From Combretum micranthum (lineage: Eukaryota; Streptophyta; Magnoliopsida; Myrtales; Combretaceae), in contig JAMXBD010002234.1 in assembly GCA_024138025.1 (NCBI GenBank), positions 1 through 64,000 of the forward strand: a DNA stretch of 64,000 nt, written 5' to 3'. Shown here one piece after another: positions 36,851 to 49,499 of the stretch (positions are counted from its first letter, which is position 1; every line of letters starts with the position of its first letter). The notes beneath the pieces are model-generated. The model made no database searches, was not told the DNA's origin, and saw only the letters and a list, made by a program, of their open reading frames with translations. A program made the position numbers and the translations under genes.

Positions 36851-37750
36851 TTGCTAAGTTGTGTTAACATGGGCTGATGTGTCACATTTGACATTGCGAC
36901 AAGTTGCAACCGCAAATTATTGACTTCGTCACATGCTATCAAAATTATATCACTATGGTACATGCATAATTCTAACAAATGAGGCACCGTCATTGTAAAT
37001 TTTTACTAAGTTGCGCTTATTTATATTGCCATTCTCTGTGTATTAGAAATGCCAAAATTTGGAAAATTAAGAAATGTCAAATTAGGAATAATGCTTGATA
37101 TTATTAGAAATGCCTAAAAAAAAATCGTATTTGTAAAATAGATACATTGATGAACTCCTATAAGTGGAATAAATAAAATATAACTGATTAGTCGGTCCGA
37201 ATTAATTTCAAGGCATCTAAGGCTCTAACTAAATAGTCAAATAACCATTTTTCATCTGACCATCTTGTTTCATTTATTGGTTGTACATATCTCGTCAGGA
37301 TTTATCAATTGCAATCCTATTACCTGCAAATGCAATGTATACATGGCTCTCTTTCATTCTAGTGGTGTGTGAAGATTTACTTAAAAAAGAAAAAAAAAAA
37401 ATCCCTTTCTTGGTTTGTAACCTAGAATAAATAAATCTATGAATTAATTCAATTTTGTTATGTCGTCCTACTCCTAATAAGCCTTTCACCCATGGATTGT
37501 CTTTATGCAAAATCACGAATAATTTTTCTTGGAAAGAATTATTGATAGGAGTGGCCCCTATCAATAGATGGGCCCATGTATTGCGTTTCTCATTGTGACA
37601 TATTGTTAGGTTAATGCTATGGACCCATGTGTCACATTTATCCTAATGACATGTTGCAATTGCAAATTGCCTACTTTTACACACGCTGCCAAAACTATAG
37701 TGATTGTGATAGTGGCAAAATTATTGCTGAGTTGCATTTATTTGTAATGT
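36710..37750. repeat. Further ~130-bp copies of the duplicated motif
   Basis: The motif 'gggcccttgtgtcacatt', followed by 'gacaagttgcaactgcaaatt' and 'catgct.ctaaaattat', recurs at about 36713, 36868 and 37570. A first copy lies at about 35565 and a shorter one near 35750. The copies have diverged by substitutions and indels. Confidence 0.65.
37295..37564 (-). other. Unrecognised 90-codon open frame
   Basis: An ATG-less frame (first codon TTG) is open for 89 residues. It contains SFQEKLFVILHKDNPWVKGL and GRHNKIELIHRFIYSRL, which look more protein-like than the surrounding AT-rich shadows. A run of Phe comes from a poly-A tract. Its start lies in a small palindrome (ATTGATAGG...CCTATCAAT, 37543-37566). 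I do not recognise the family. It may be an old exon or organelle-derived piece, or chance. Confidence 0.25.
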
Positions 37751-37847
37751 CTAGTCTTTATGTACTATTAGTGATAACCATGTAACCACATGTATAGGAA
37801 AGAGTGACTATTAAATGTTTTGAGCAATAACTAAGAATAAAATATAA

Positions 37848-39088
37848 GTAGATTTTTATTTCGTATTCGCCAAAAATCTACCCCAACTTTATGGCCTTAT
37901 AATTGAGGATTGTAAGGGAATGTAAGAAATTGTTTGGAATGAAGAAAGTGCTCATCAGCAGTTCCTGCCTACGCCACCAGTCCTCTGACTTTACCCTTGG
38001 TATGCATTCCTTGAAATGGCCATCACTGGAGAGACTAGCCATTAAAAGATGCCCTAAATAAAAAATATTGGCATCAGTTCTAAGAAGGAATAAGGATGTT
38101 AATAACATTGATGGCCTTCTTAAGGTACACAATATCTCTATGCATTCATCTACCCCAAAAAAATGTTAGTTTTGAAAGTTTAATCTACGGTTAAATATAT
38201 CTGAGAAAGAAATTGTCTATGGTAAGCTGATTTTAAATAGTATAATTAGGAATATCTATCACATTTTCCTCATGAAAGAAGACTTTCACGCTTAATGATT
38301 AGAGAAATGAGATTCTCTAGAGTCTGATAAGATAGAACCAAGAAACTTCTTTCCGTTCATTTTGTTTTTGCAATGACCAGGTCAACGTTCCCAGGTTGGA
38401 GAGGATGTTTACTGATGCTAACACTCTAGAGAATAAGCAGTTTCTAGATGAGATAATTGGTAACCCCTATTCTTGGCTTTGAAAATTGAAAATCAAGCAT
38501 GGGTCAAAAGTATTTCATGGTCATTGCTTCTTGAGAGATCTCCTAATATACAGACCTTTATGATAAAGTGACTCCCAAGAGATATTTCCTTCAGAAAAGG
38601 AGAATGTGGGTGCTGCAGGAATTCTTGATTTAGCTAAAGACCTAATTGTAAGAGAGTGTCATCACCTGACAATCGTACCCCCATTCCTAGCTCTATTCCA
38701 TAACTTAACACAGTTATGGGCAATTAAATGCGATGGATTACAATATCTGGTAACGTCTTCTGTATCCGGAAGTCTAGTGCAACTTACTCAATTGGAGATA
38801 CATGAATGCAACAACTTGGAAGAGATAATAACATATGATTGGGATGGGAATGGTAACAAAGCAACACGTGATGATGATATGCTCTCCTTTCCCCACCTTA
38901 CAACACTATGGCTGCGTGATTTACCAATTCTTCAGAGTTTCTCTTCTACAAGTTGCAAGTTCAATTTTCCTTCCTTTAGAAATGTTTATATGAGGAAACT
39001 TCCCAAGATGGATGTCTTCTGCGAAGGAGAACTCATTTCCTCGTATAAGCATAGAATTACAAGGAATGTAAGAGTACTATATATATAA
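37848..39088 (+). pseudogene. NLR resistance-gene relic (LRR region)
   Basis: Leucine-rich-repeat pieces of a CC-NBS-LRR protein lie in order but in different frames. 37848-37922 reads NLPQLYGLIIEDCKGM. 37984-38060 reads TLGMHSLKWPSLERLAIKRC. The largest piece, open from 38565 to 39088, includes LIVRECHHLTIVPPF, LTQLEIHECNNLEEII, FPHLTTLWLRDLPILQSF and FPSFRNVYMRKLPKMDVF. The pattern (CxxLExII, FPxLxxLxLxxLPxLxSF) is that of RPS2-like plant NLRs, which recognise pathogen effectors in the cytosol. No NB-ARC domain or P-loop was found upstream and stops separate the pieces, so it is a C-terminal pseudogene fragment. A segment near 38382-38480, after an acceptor-like GACCAG, may be another exon scrap. 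Confidence 0.8.
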
Positions 39089-39089
39089 C

Positions 39090-41150
39090 CAAGAAATAGA
39101 GCGGTGGTGGATAAACCAAGGAAGTTGAAAGACAATAAATGAGGGAAAAAGGAAAATATGGGTAAAGGTTTGACTACTCAAATGTCATCTTCTTCTCTAA
39201 TATTCGTTCTGCCACATGGATTACCAAGCAAGCATTTTCTCTTTTCTTTTATTTTAATTTTTATAGAACAAACGTTGTCCTTACATGCATTTGGATCCCA
39301 CGACACTATTGGAGGGTAGAGAGTTAAATTGAATAAGGATGTAAATATTGGACAATTATAAAATCTCAATATAAGATATCGTATAATAAAGTGGAAATAC
39401 TTTTCGTGCTTTACTGTTAACGAAATCCAATGTTCCCTTGCGCATTTAGTGTGAATAAAGGCTAAATTTTTTTGAATTGATATGATCTCATAACGCAACG
39501 GAGGTACGATAGGGTTTATCGCAAGATGTTGATTCACGCATGAATACCCGGCTTGTAATCTTCAAGTATCTATTGATTCTGAGAATACCTAGATATTTGG
39601 CATCAAAAGTCGAAATCTATACAAAGATAACGAGTTTTAGAATAGAGAGAACACTCTCAAAGAAATTTCATTAAAAAAAATCAATCTATCTCTCATATGC
39701 CATAGGACTTACATATATATAGGTAAGCTTGAAAGTTGCCATAACCGAAAAAGGATAAAAACCTATTAAATAATATTAAATACCATTTAAAAGGAAAAAC
39801 TAAAACTAATATCCTATTAAAAGACTTAAATCCTATGAAACTGACATCTTATTAAAAGATATTAAATCCTATTAAAAATCCTACTAAATGATACTAAAAA
39901 TTATTCTTTAAAAATATTAAATGATATTCTAGAGACATTTACCGTATTATTAATTACAGATTTGAAAAACCCAAAAGGCATGTAAAGTACGTCGCTCTAA
40001 CACTAACAGTGTAGAGCCGGCGGTATAGACTGCTGGTATAGGATTTTCCGTCTCTTCATCCTATGCTGCATCATCTCATGGGATTTAGTTAAATTCTTAA
40101 CAAGTTTAAATTAGCCGTTGAGTGATGCTTTAACGTCTACCTGTTTCATTAGGCTAAAGTTACATATAACATATACATATTTGTGGTGGTTCCATTTTGA
40201 CACAAATCTTACTTATCGTAATCTTACAATTATGCCTCGTATTAATTTTTTTTTATGATTTAGTATTTGTATTGTTAATTTAGTTACAATTTAGTATCAA
40301 TAGTTTTGATCTAATTAGCAATTTTGTGACTAAATTTTCACTAAAATTGCAACAAATTTAAAAGTACGGATACTGTATCATATAAATAATGTTCAAAGAC
40401 TTAATTGTTAAAAAAAATGAAAATACACATATTCATTTTGCATTTATCCCCTGAAATTGTTGGGTGCAAAAAAAATAATATTGATATTCAATAACAAACT
40501 TAATGTTCACAATTGGAGGACAGCTTTCCACCATTGGAAATGAGGTCAGGTTGCGGTAAAAATAATTATTTCATCTCGTATCATTATTGTTCAACACACA
40601 GTACCTGGTTGAGTCCTTTTATAGGACTAAATGGCGGTACAAATGAGCGTTTACAAGAAGAATCCAGGCGGTGAAAGAAAGAGTACAAAAACAAACAATT
40701 GTTTAAAAAGTCAAATTGACTACTGTCCATGTGCTGTTTTCTATGCCATCTAGTAACTAAGTTAAATAATGATACGACTCCAGCTGCAAATTCTTTCATG
40801 CTAAGTAAAAATGGCGGCTATGTTTCATGTAACGTAAGTAAATTTCCACCGCCAAGCTAGCTTTATTAAGTTGCAATTTAAAACTTCCTTCAATTGATTA
40901 AATTTTTCCATGATCATAGCTTTGGCAAATATATTTCTAAGCAGCTCCTTTGTAATGAATATCATCTTGTTGTGTCAACTTTCTTACATGTTGATGCTGC
41001 ATCTTTATGTGCTTTGTTCTTTAACGAAATTCTAGATTCTTGGTCATAGCTATAGTTGACGTGTCTTTGTTCGAAACTTTAATCCATATTTTCTCTTTGT
41101 TGTTTCTTCATTGTTCTGGTTCATATGAGAAGAATTCAAATTTACATGAT
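39090..41150. other. Intergenic, AT-rich, with short A/T-rich repeats
   Basis: Around 39770-39920 a motif like 'atcctattaaaagatattaaa' recurs several times with variation, probably low-complexity DNA within an old transposon. A 119-codon minus-strand frame at 39178-39537 has no domain. No RNA gene was seen. Confidence 0.45.
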
Positions 41151-41159
41151 TCATAAATA

Positions 41160-41399
41160 TCACGTAAGAAACTTACCTTTCTTATTGGACTTTCTAATTC
41201 TGATAAAATTCTTTTGTGCCTTGTGGTGCTGATGTGCTAGGAGTATCAGGAGTGCTTGGTCATGATCTGGTTGCATAACATTAGATCCTGGAGGCAAAAT
41301 TATTTCCATAATAGGAGATTTTTCTTTCCAATCCCATATATCATCTTCATCAAATATAGCATCTCTTGACATAATTAACTCATTTTTATCTGTATTGAA
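41160..41399 (-). pseudogene. Ty1/copia pol scrap (integrase C-terminal region)
   Basis: The minus-strand frame reads CLFNTDKNELIMSRDAIFDE followed by WDWKEK. This is the conserved '(Y)xLFNP...(I/M)SRDVxFDE...WDW' motif that ends the integrase region of plant Ty1/copia polyproteins. It has an in-frame stop just upstream and no recognisable RT downstream, so only a scrap of about 75 codons remains. Confidence 0.75.
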
Positions 41400-43600
41400 A
41401 AGACAATATCTTTAGATTCATCACTATAACTAGTGAAAGTATAATTTTCTCCTTTTTCATCAAATTTTTCTCTCTTTTGTGATAGAATGAGAGAATATGC
41501 AATACATCCAATTTTTCATCAAATTTTGTATTTTCCTAGCTGTTAATAAGTCCATATAAAATATCCCTTAACATTTTCTTTGAAGATATGGAGAGACTCC
41601 GTGTCTTTCATTGGCGATATCGTCGATTTTTCATTGTTGCAAGAGCTATCTACAATAGTTTTTCTTCTCCTCTTATTGTTGCATATAAAATCAATAATAT
41701 AATAATTTTATGGAGTACAAGTACATCTAGTCCGACTAGCTTAATATTGATGCAGTGCTAGTTTAATATACTAACTATCAAGGATTTCTTTTTAATGGCA
41801 AAAGGAAAAGGTCATTAATGTACCAATCAAGTATTAAACAACATTCTTTTAATTAAAAGTTCAATATCGGAAGCTTCATCATTTTCCATGAAAGCAACTG
41901 AAGGCAGAAAATGATTGTTGTGAAGATGGTGTGCGTGTGGCTTTAAGAAAAGTAATGCAACAGACGTCATCAATTTATTGCTTGGCCAAAGCCGAGTTTG
42001 CAAAGTTCATATAATTATTGATATTATATATATATATTAGACTTCTAATATTAAAAAATGAACTAATTATATAATTTGATCATATAATATATTGTAATTA
42101 TATATATATATATATATATTTGCTCATTTTGCTCAATCTTTTTGCTTTAATTTTAATTTAATATTCAGTATTTCAGCAGTTTCCTCAAAAGTAGGAGAGT
42201 GTGGATGACAAGTGAGTTGTTAGTCATGTTAATATAATTGTAGTTTTAAATGAAATATTTTGATGCATGGCACTAAGATCCATTCACTTTAATAAAACAA
42301 ATATAAACACACATAGCTATACTAAGATACAGATAAAATCAAATAAAATAAAAAAGCGTCAAGTCTGGAGTGATTAATTATGTGGCAATGTTCTATTTTG
42401 ATTTTGCATCCTATCATCAAATGAACAAAGACAGCTGATAAGTTGAAATTATTTTTATGATGGCATGGAGTGTACTCATGTATTCAAGTGGACATTCAAG
42501 CTATGGATATTCCTGTTGATGATTCTTCGCTAAGCGGTGTATTGAGGTCAGAACAAATAGCCACAGTGTTTGTTTAATTAATAAGACACAAAAATATTCA
42601 CCATTTCATGGACGTCGACTAAAACATAAAAATGACATATTTATAGAGATCAAATAAGCTTTCCATTAATCTTGCAAATACAGGCTGAAATTAAAGTTAG
42701 ATTTCAAGATTTTTACCTAATCTTTATTTTGATAAATAAAAAAGCAATTATTTCAATTAAGTTAGATATACTTTGAATGTGATTTTATTCATCATGACCT
42801 CCATCACGAGTGAGATGCTGAAATACCTCGTCCACAATCAGTAAATACCTTCAAATAATGTTCTTGAAAATGTAATATCATCAAATAACTATTCAAAAAG
42901 GACCATAAATTAAGGGGATAATGGTGGGATAGGTGTCTCTTCTTTCGATTTTTGACAATTGAGTGTCATATTTAAATTTTGATATATTAGTACTTGTACT
43001 CTTGAAGTATATGCAATTGGTTCTATTAAATAATATTTGACGAATATTTATTTTAATGACTAAATAATGAAAAGGAAGGTACATGTACTTCAGTTTGTGA
43101 CAATTTCTTAGTATGCGGTTTAATACCATATCTTTAGATTTTAATAATTTTCAACTAAGCTTTTACTATTATCCTATTATCAAAATAAACACCTGACAAA
43201 TATTATTTAATAAAGTTATTAAATAGCACATACTTTAATTGTATAAGTACTAATTTACTAAAAATCTAAAAATAAAATACTAAATTACTAAAAATTAAAA
43301 TCACAATCACTTAAAACACTGAGCAAGCTAGAATATCACTTGACCGCGAACTTGCACCTGCGTTTCCATGTCATTGCTGAAAGTCCACGACTTTGGTCTT
43401 CGTCTAATATAATATTATTGCTTTTCTTTCAAGTAATTGTGTATGCTTGTAAATATGGACAAGCCATTTTTAATTTTTTCCTCCTTACAAAATTTTCCCA
43501 TATAGTTCTTGAACATATTTCTTCGTCGTTTCTCATATAATTTTCACTTGCCAGCAATTCAACTTCCACCGCAAGATCAGTATCAACAAATATATTGAGA
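41400..43600. other. Intergenic DNA upstream of the first microprotein gene
   Basis: AT-rich with TA microsatellites near 42028-42040 and 42100-42119. The last ~250 bp before the ATG at 43608 have TATA-like words (near 43397-43415 and 43530-43540), but none can be chosen. No other gene was recognised. Confidence 0.45.
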
Positions 43601-43607
43601 TATTGAT

Positions 43608-45142
43608 ATGGAATCTGACGAGCAACGTCTACGGAAAGAACGCCGCAGACTTTTACTTTCGCTGACATTCACTGAGTATATGGAGATACTATGTCGTCCA
43701 GTGGTGTTTTTGTAAGTTTTCTTTCTTCCTTTTACAGGTATTGTATTGCGAATTAATTTCCTTAGATCGCCGTTTATCATTAAGAAAATGGGTTTCTTAT
43801 AGAGACACGAACAATTTAAAGAACTTTCAACTTTAAAAGCATTTCCATTTTATTCGTTTATTATAAGTGAGATTCTTAATAAAACTAAATAGTCGAATTT
43901 GACCATTTAAAATAACTAAGAAGCGACATAATAAATGTCTCCTTATTACTTTATTCACTAAATATCCTCATGGATAGACGATTCTTGTGCTAAAAAACCT
44001 TGCATATAGATGGGCTCAGGAGACAAGCAGGGCATGAGATTTAAAAAAAAAATTATGTTTACCGTAACACTCAAAACATAATAGGAAAATAATTTTCCAA
44101 AATACAATAGAGCCTTTTTTACGGTGGTGCATCAATTTTTCCTTTAATTTTTTTTATATCATGTGTTTTGAATTATGATTGTATGTTGGACAAAATTTTA
44201 TGATGACATTGACATGCTTATAAATTATAATGTTTCAAAATTGTTTTATTAATTTGAACTAATTCTAGTTTTTGCTATCAAAGAACAGTAGTAACATTTC
44301 TCAATTCCAACCCAAGACAGATGCTATATATTAGTATTAAAAAAGATATAGTAAAGGACGACCAAAGAATCTAACAAAAAATTACTTTCGTGCGAGTAAA
44401 AGAATTGGAAGTTATATTTTCTTTCATTACCAATGCAATATGTTTAATTGTCTATTTGATGAAATTAATTAAATCTCCTATGTAACAAATACATCATTGG
44501 CTCCATATGACAGGCTTTTGACAATATTTCAGTTCATAAGTCCATTTATGACGACATTAACAAATCAAATGAAAAGGTAGTCCATGTGATAGAAATCACT
44601 ATATGGAGAATAGAGAGGGATCCTTTAGACACTTGCAAGATAGTTAGATGATAAAAAATTTTTACTTCGCAGTCTGTTTAAATTCTTGCAAAATCTATAA
44701 CATAACCAAGGTTGGAAAATACGAATTATTATTTTTTTAACTTTTTATGAGCGTATCAATGACAAGTCTATAGTTCGGTGGTGGTCATAACAGAATCAGT
44801 CCTACTTACATGATTGAATGGTTCAGATTTATTCTAATCGTCACCGAAATTTGTATTATTAGAAGCGATACGGCCTCATGACTAAACCATAGAAGTTTCA
44901 TGATATAAAAGCACCTATTAACAACAGAATGCTGTTAATACTACACACGCTATTTTCCTTATTTCAAGCCTAATAGGATATATTATGTACGGCATGGCTA
45001 TAAGCCAGCTAAAATTAGCTATTGAATCCTTAATATTTAAATTTTTCTGATTTTATTTGTTTCCAGGCTATGGTTTGTATCGTGCCGAGGCTGCTGTAGC
45101 TTGTTCAACCCCAACAATGAAGATGATGCTCACGAAACATGA
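43608..45142 (+). CDS. Candidate spliced microprotein gene 1 (59 aa)
   Basis: Exon 1 is 43608-43711 (34 codons plus two bases), followed by GTAAGTTTTC. The intron ends TTGTTTCCAG at 45066 and exon 2 is 45067-45142, ending TGA. Joined, the frame gives 59 residues. A charged, basic start (RLRKERRR at 7-14) is followed by hydrophobic residues ~28-41 around the junction (RPVVFL then LWFVSC), a CxxCC at 41-45 and an acidic tail (NEDDAHE). There is no cleavable signal peptide; it could be a small membrane-associated peptide (inference). I do not recognise the family. Donor, 1355-bp intron and acceptor are canonical, and the gene shares its architecture with the one at 58173. The alternative is a spliced non-coding RNA. 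Exon 2 also has a longer open frame in another phase, which does not join the ATG. Confidence 0.5.
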
Positions 45143-46535
45143 TGAAATTACTCAGGTCCTTGGACACCGTACTACGGCTAAAGCCCCAACCCCCACAACC
45201 ACCAACACCGCGGCTTTTCCTACTGGCGTTTGTATTAGTGTGAAATAATAAGGCAAATGTGTCCGTATGTTTGTTTACAGAACATAGATATCATTGAATA
45301 AGTAAATAATTTTGGGCAGGATTCCAGGACAACTATATTGTGGGACCATATCAAAATCATTACATAAATATTTTGGATATTCTGTGTAAAGTTTGAAGTA
45401 GTTATGTTTTATATTTATCTAAATTTACACTTACTAAATTTATTACCTCACCTTAGTTTGCTTTATAATTATACTTTTTGTCCGGTGAATATTCGTCACA
45501 TCATCTTTTTCTTAAAATAAAAATAGTAAAATATAACAAGTTCGATAACAATTTTATACTTTAGGTTTAACTTTAATAATCAAAATTTAATCAGATATGA
45601 CAGCAGCAACTTCAAAAGTATAGTAATTAAAAAAATAAAAAATACCCAAAGTTCTAGTATATTTACCATTATTTATTATATCGCTATACCGAGTGATGAT
45701 GTGAATATACGATGTAATGCAACGTCAACTTCTGTTTGCATGATTTATAGCTAGAGTTCTGCTTCTACCTCCAAATGTGAGAAAGATAGGATACCACGGC
45801 ACCACCACCCGCTAGCTTACTCTATTCCTAGAATATGGAAAAACAGAGAACATAGCAATAGACTATATAATCCCTATAATTTATATAAATCGAATTCTTG
45901 ATAATTGTCAAATTAGATAATAAAATTCCAAAAAAAAATTTAGAAAATGCTGATAAAATCACTGCTGATTTTTCTTAAGTTTAAATTTTCAACTATTGCC
46001 AATGTAGTTGATAAGGACTTGAAATGTTTCTAAACACCAATACGTGCCAAAAAGGAAATGTATAAATATGCATATACAATATAAACTACCATTAACTAGT
46101 TTTTGTTTTATTCAGTAGATTATAAAAGTAAACCTTTAATTATTCTAACCATTCCAAAATTTTCCGCATTTTAGAATACACAATGAATAGATAGTTCGAC
46201 CGTAACCTAATGATCAGGAACATATTCTGTATAACTTCAAAATACTGAATAGTATTATGATATTAGACATGAGTTACCAATGTGTACTTGGCATGGATTA
46301 CTTATAGATTAAAAACCTTTAACTGATAAAGCACGAAAACGAACAAAACACCATCGGAATGTAACTTATTATAGTTAATTTTTAAAATAAGTACTACTAC
46401 TAAATATACTCATATAATTGAGTTAATAAAATAAAAACACGGAAACCTTTTTCCCCTTACACAGTGAACGCTCCTTCCCAGCTTATCCTTTCAATTTTCA
46501 ATCATGGACTAACTTTTAAGATAAGATAACAAATT
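45143..46535. other. 3' flank and intergenic DNA
   Basis: The second-phase frame of exon 2 runs to TAA at 45246-45248. AT-rich words that could serve in polyadenylation follow at 45246-45310, none decisive. Nothing else was recognised. Confidence 0.4.
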
Positions 46536-46536
46536 G

Positions 46537-46559
46537 TGACATCATTAGCAATGATGTCA
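46537..46559. promoter_or_regulatory. Perfect palindrome with bZIP-like half sites
   Basis: TGACATCATT-AGC-AATGATGTCA is a perfect 10-base inverted repeat around a 3-base centre. Each arm holds TGACATCA/TGATGTCA, similar to sites of plant bZIP factors. It lies about 110 bp upstream of a CT repeat of the kind often found near plant transcription starts. No convincing gene follows, so a regulatory role is only possible. Confidence 0.3.
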
Positions 46560-46652
46560 TACCCTTCTTAAAGAAGACCAACAATAATACAAGAAAAGTT
46601 GCTAGACATTATGTCTTGTTTTTCCTCTCATTTGCTGGATGAACTTCCCCGC

Positions 46653-46659
46653 ACCTTTC

Positions 46660-46691
<32 letters not shown>

Positions 46692-46692
46692 A
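46653..46692 (+). repeat. CT microsatellite
   Basis: An almost pure run of CT dinucleotides, continuing as TCTTTCTCTC. Pyrimidine runs of this sort occur in plant leaders, but no ORF longer than 16 codons follows the next ATG. Confidence 0.8.
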
Positions 46693-46699
46693 TTTTTTC

Positions 46700-47346
46700 A
46701 TTTTTAATTTCCTCTCTCTTTCAATCACTTTAGAAGTCCTCCACTGCTACTTGTCAATACCAGAAAACAAAACAAAACACCTTACTTCTTCCACTGCTTA
46801 CACCTCAGATGACATCTTATTCATGGCAACCCTGTTATATTCCGTATCAAAGCTGATGACTGGTTCCCTTATTACTTAACAAATTACGATGTTGTGTATA
46901 ATACGTGCTCGGTATTCAGGGGCATTATTGGAATATGGTAATCACTGAGTATTTACAAGAATAATATAGTGGTAATAGAGATTTTAAAGTATAAATTATC
47001 TAAAATTGTGACATAAGTTTCTACTATACATAAAGTATGGCAGTGAGCCCCACGCTGTAATAACGTCTCAACAAATTGTATCTCAAGATCCTTGAGTACT
47101 ACATAATTTCTAAGATCCCTAAAACTATATAAAATGACTTATCATTAGGCCCAACCATAATAAACATACATAATATTAAAGGTCTTCCACACTATAAAGT
47201 TCCTACTCTTAGTCACTCCAACTGACCACATAATTTGCCAAAGCTTATGTATTCATCCGAGTCATATTATGTCCTAGTGTGTCCCACAAGTGATCCTATA
47301 AAAGTAAAATCCTGTAGGGGTGTTAGTTACAACCAGCTGAGTACAG
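46700..47346. other. Intergenic, nothing recognised
   Basis: The first ATG after the CT run (near 46809) opens a frame of only about 16 codons. No splice-linked continuation was convincing. Confidence 0.4.
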
Positions 47347-48165
47347 TAAGAGTGTTCATAGTTCTGTTCAAGAGTCGGACCGAACCAAACCTCATCTAAA
47401 ATGATTTTATTCAAACTCTTATTGAATCAAACCATGTTTAATGGTTCAGCATTTTATACCGAATCGCTTCTAATGCTGTTCAGTTTGGTTGGTTCAATTT
47501 GAGCCGCCTTTAAAAGTATTTAGTTTTAATTAATAATATTAATGGTCATTTGTGTTCCTAAGGGGAAAAAAAAGATATTTAGATTGAGATATTTTGTGCA
47601 AGAATTAAATCGACTAGGTCGTGTATTTTATAATTTCATATATACATATTATCTCGTCCTAAAAATATTTTTCAATGCGACTTTAAAGTAGCATATATTC
47701 TTAATAAATTTATAACACTAACTAAGAAAATCATTCTTTACATTAATTTCATGTTTATTTATAATATTCTTTCCTTATAACATATTTAAACTTCATTGTA
47801 CTAATCAATTCCCTTTGAAAGATGCATCTAAATGCAATAATGTTATTAGAATTTAAAACTATGATTCCATTTCAAGTCTATTTTAACATACTACATGCAT
47901 ATATGCTATTAGAGTAAAATATCACACGTAACCCTAATATCTAATATTTAAGAATTACAAATAGATAAAATGACTCTTATTTTTCATTTCTTTTTAATGT
48001 GAAGCAGTTTGAAGTAGGTTCAAACAATTTGGTTTGGTTTGACCCCTTGAACCAAATTGTAATCATTTAGGCTCTTCTTAAACCAAACCGTAGATCAAAT
48101 TGAAATATAAAAGAATCGCATTTTATGGTTCGGTTTGGTTCGATTCGATTTAATGAACAAACCTA
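47347..48165. mobile_element. Non-autonomous hAT-like element (819 bp)
   Basis: The ends TAAGAGTGTTCAT and, inverted, TAGGTTTGTTCAT match at 10 of 13 positions. The flanking octamers GAGTACAG (47339-47346) and GGGTAAAG (48166-48173) agree at 6 of 8, as expected for an old 8-bp hAT target duplication. Subterminal copies of GGTTTGGTT / GGTTCGG and their complements crowd both ends, typical of hAT-derived plant repeats. There is no transposase frame. Confidence 0.55.
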
Positions 48166-49495
48166 GGGTAAAGTTAAACCTCTTATTTTACTTTCAAGCA
48201 GATGATCAAGCAAATTAAATCAAACATATTTGATCTGATTACCACATGAAACAAACATATACAATCATTCGGATAGATCATATATGATACGGATTTAAAG
48301 CCTTCTATAACTTAGAGTTAGAGAATCCATGTGATGGATTCTCCACGTAGCACTGGCTTTTCAATAAGCAAATGTGACATACATGTTTGGATTACTTATA
48401 AAAGCTATGAAATTATTAATTCATTTTAGGTTACCAACAAATTTCATAGGCAATCTAACATAACATGCTATTTATTTATATAAGCAATCTATTTGTCGCT
48501 TGTCCTTTATGTGTATTGACAATCTAAGAATTAACAACTATATGCAAATAATCCCAAAACCCACTCAACCATATCATTTCACAAATTATATATTAATTTT
48601 AATGTGCTAATACTATACACGAACAATGTAATAATCATAGGATTAACTCATTCTGCTATGTGTATGAATCAAAAGATTCCTTGGGGTACAAATCTTCTAG
48701 CTCAAACTCTCCTGAATATAATAAGAATTATGAGAAAAGCATAAGAAATAGCTATAGTTATACTACAAAAGTTAGTTTTCCAGCAATATTGAAACTAAAT
48801 ATGTAATTGCATTTATTTAGTTTTTTACAAATAAATAGTCTATTTGATATGGTTTTTCGAGTTCTTTCCAATGGTGATGTTGCTTTTTCAAAAGGAAACC
48901 CATACCATATGGAATCAACTAGGAATGGCTCACAACTTTGAGTCTATCGATCGTTTTAACGATTTCTAATTACATAATAATTAGATAATTAAGTTAATTA
49001 AATAATGAGAAATAAAGGATGCAATTTAGCCTAAGTTAGTTATGTTAATATAATTAAGTTGATTAATTTAGTAATTGAATTAATTTAAGATTAGAGATTA
49101 AAAAATAATTCCATTCCCTACCTTATCTTATTAAAATAGCCAAAGTATTCCCAATTTCTAAATGAGCTCACTTACAAGAATTCAATACCTAAATTTATAA
49201 ATTCCGATTAAAAAATCCTAAGCTTTTAGGATCTTATTAATTACCTAAATTTTATACTTTTTCTCTAACTTGTTCTTATAACAATAGTCTTGGAATTAAT
49301 ACAAAATTTCCATTAATCATTACCTAAATAAAATACTAAAATACCCTCACATACCTTAACCTCCTTACTTAATTCCTTAAGGGCATTTTAAGCATCTATA
49401 ATCAAATGTCCATTAAACATTCTTTTTTCTAAAGTACCCTCACAGTCTTTGCTCAAATGCCTAAAATATCTAAGGACATTCATGTTTTTTACCTC
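48166..49495. other. Intergenic AT-rich DNA
   Basis: No ORF, repeat partner or RNA was recognised. Confidence 0.45.
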
Positions 49496-49499
49496 GCAC

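Noticed and set aside
39178..39537. 119-codon minus-strand frame
   Set aside because: No recognisable motif, biased AT-rich composition, and no splice or promoter context. It could be chance next to the NLR relic.
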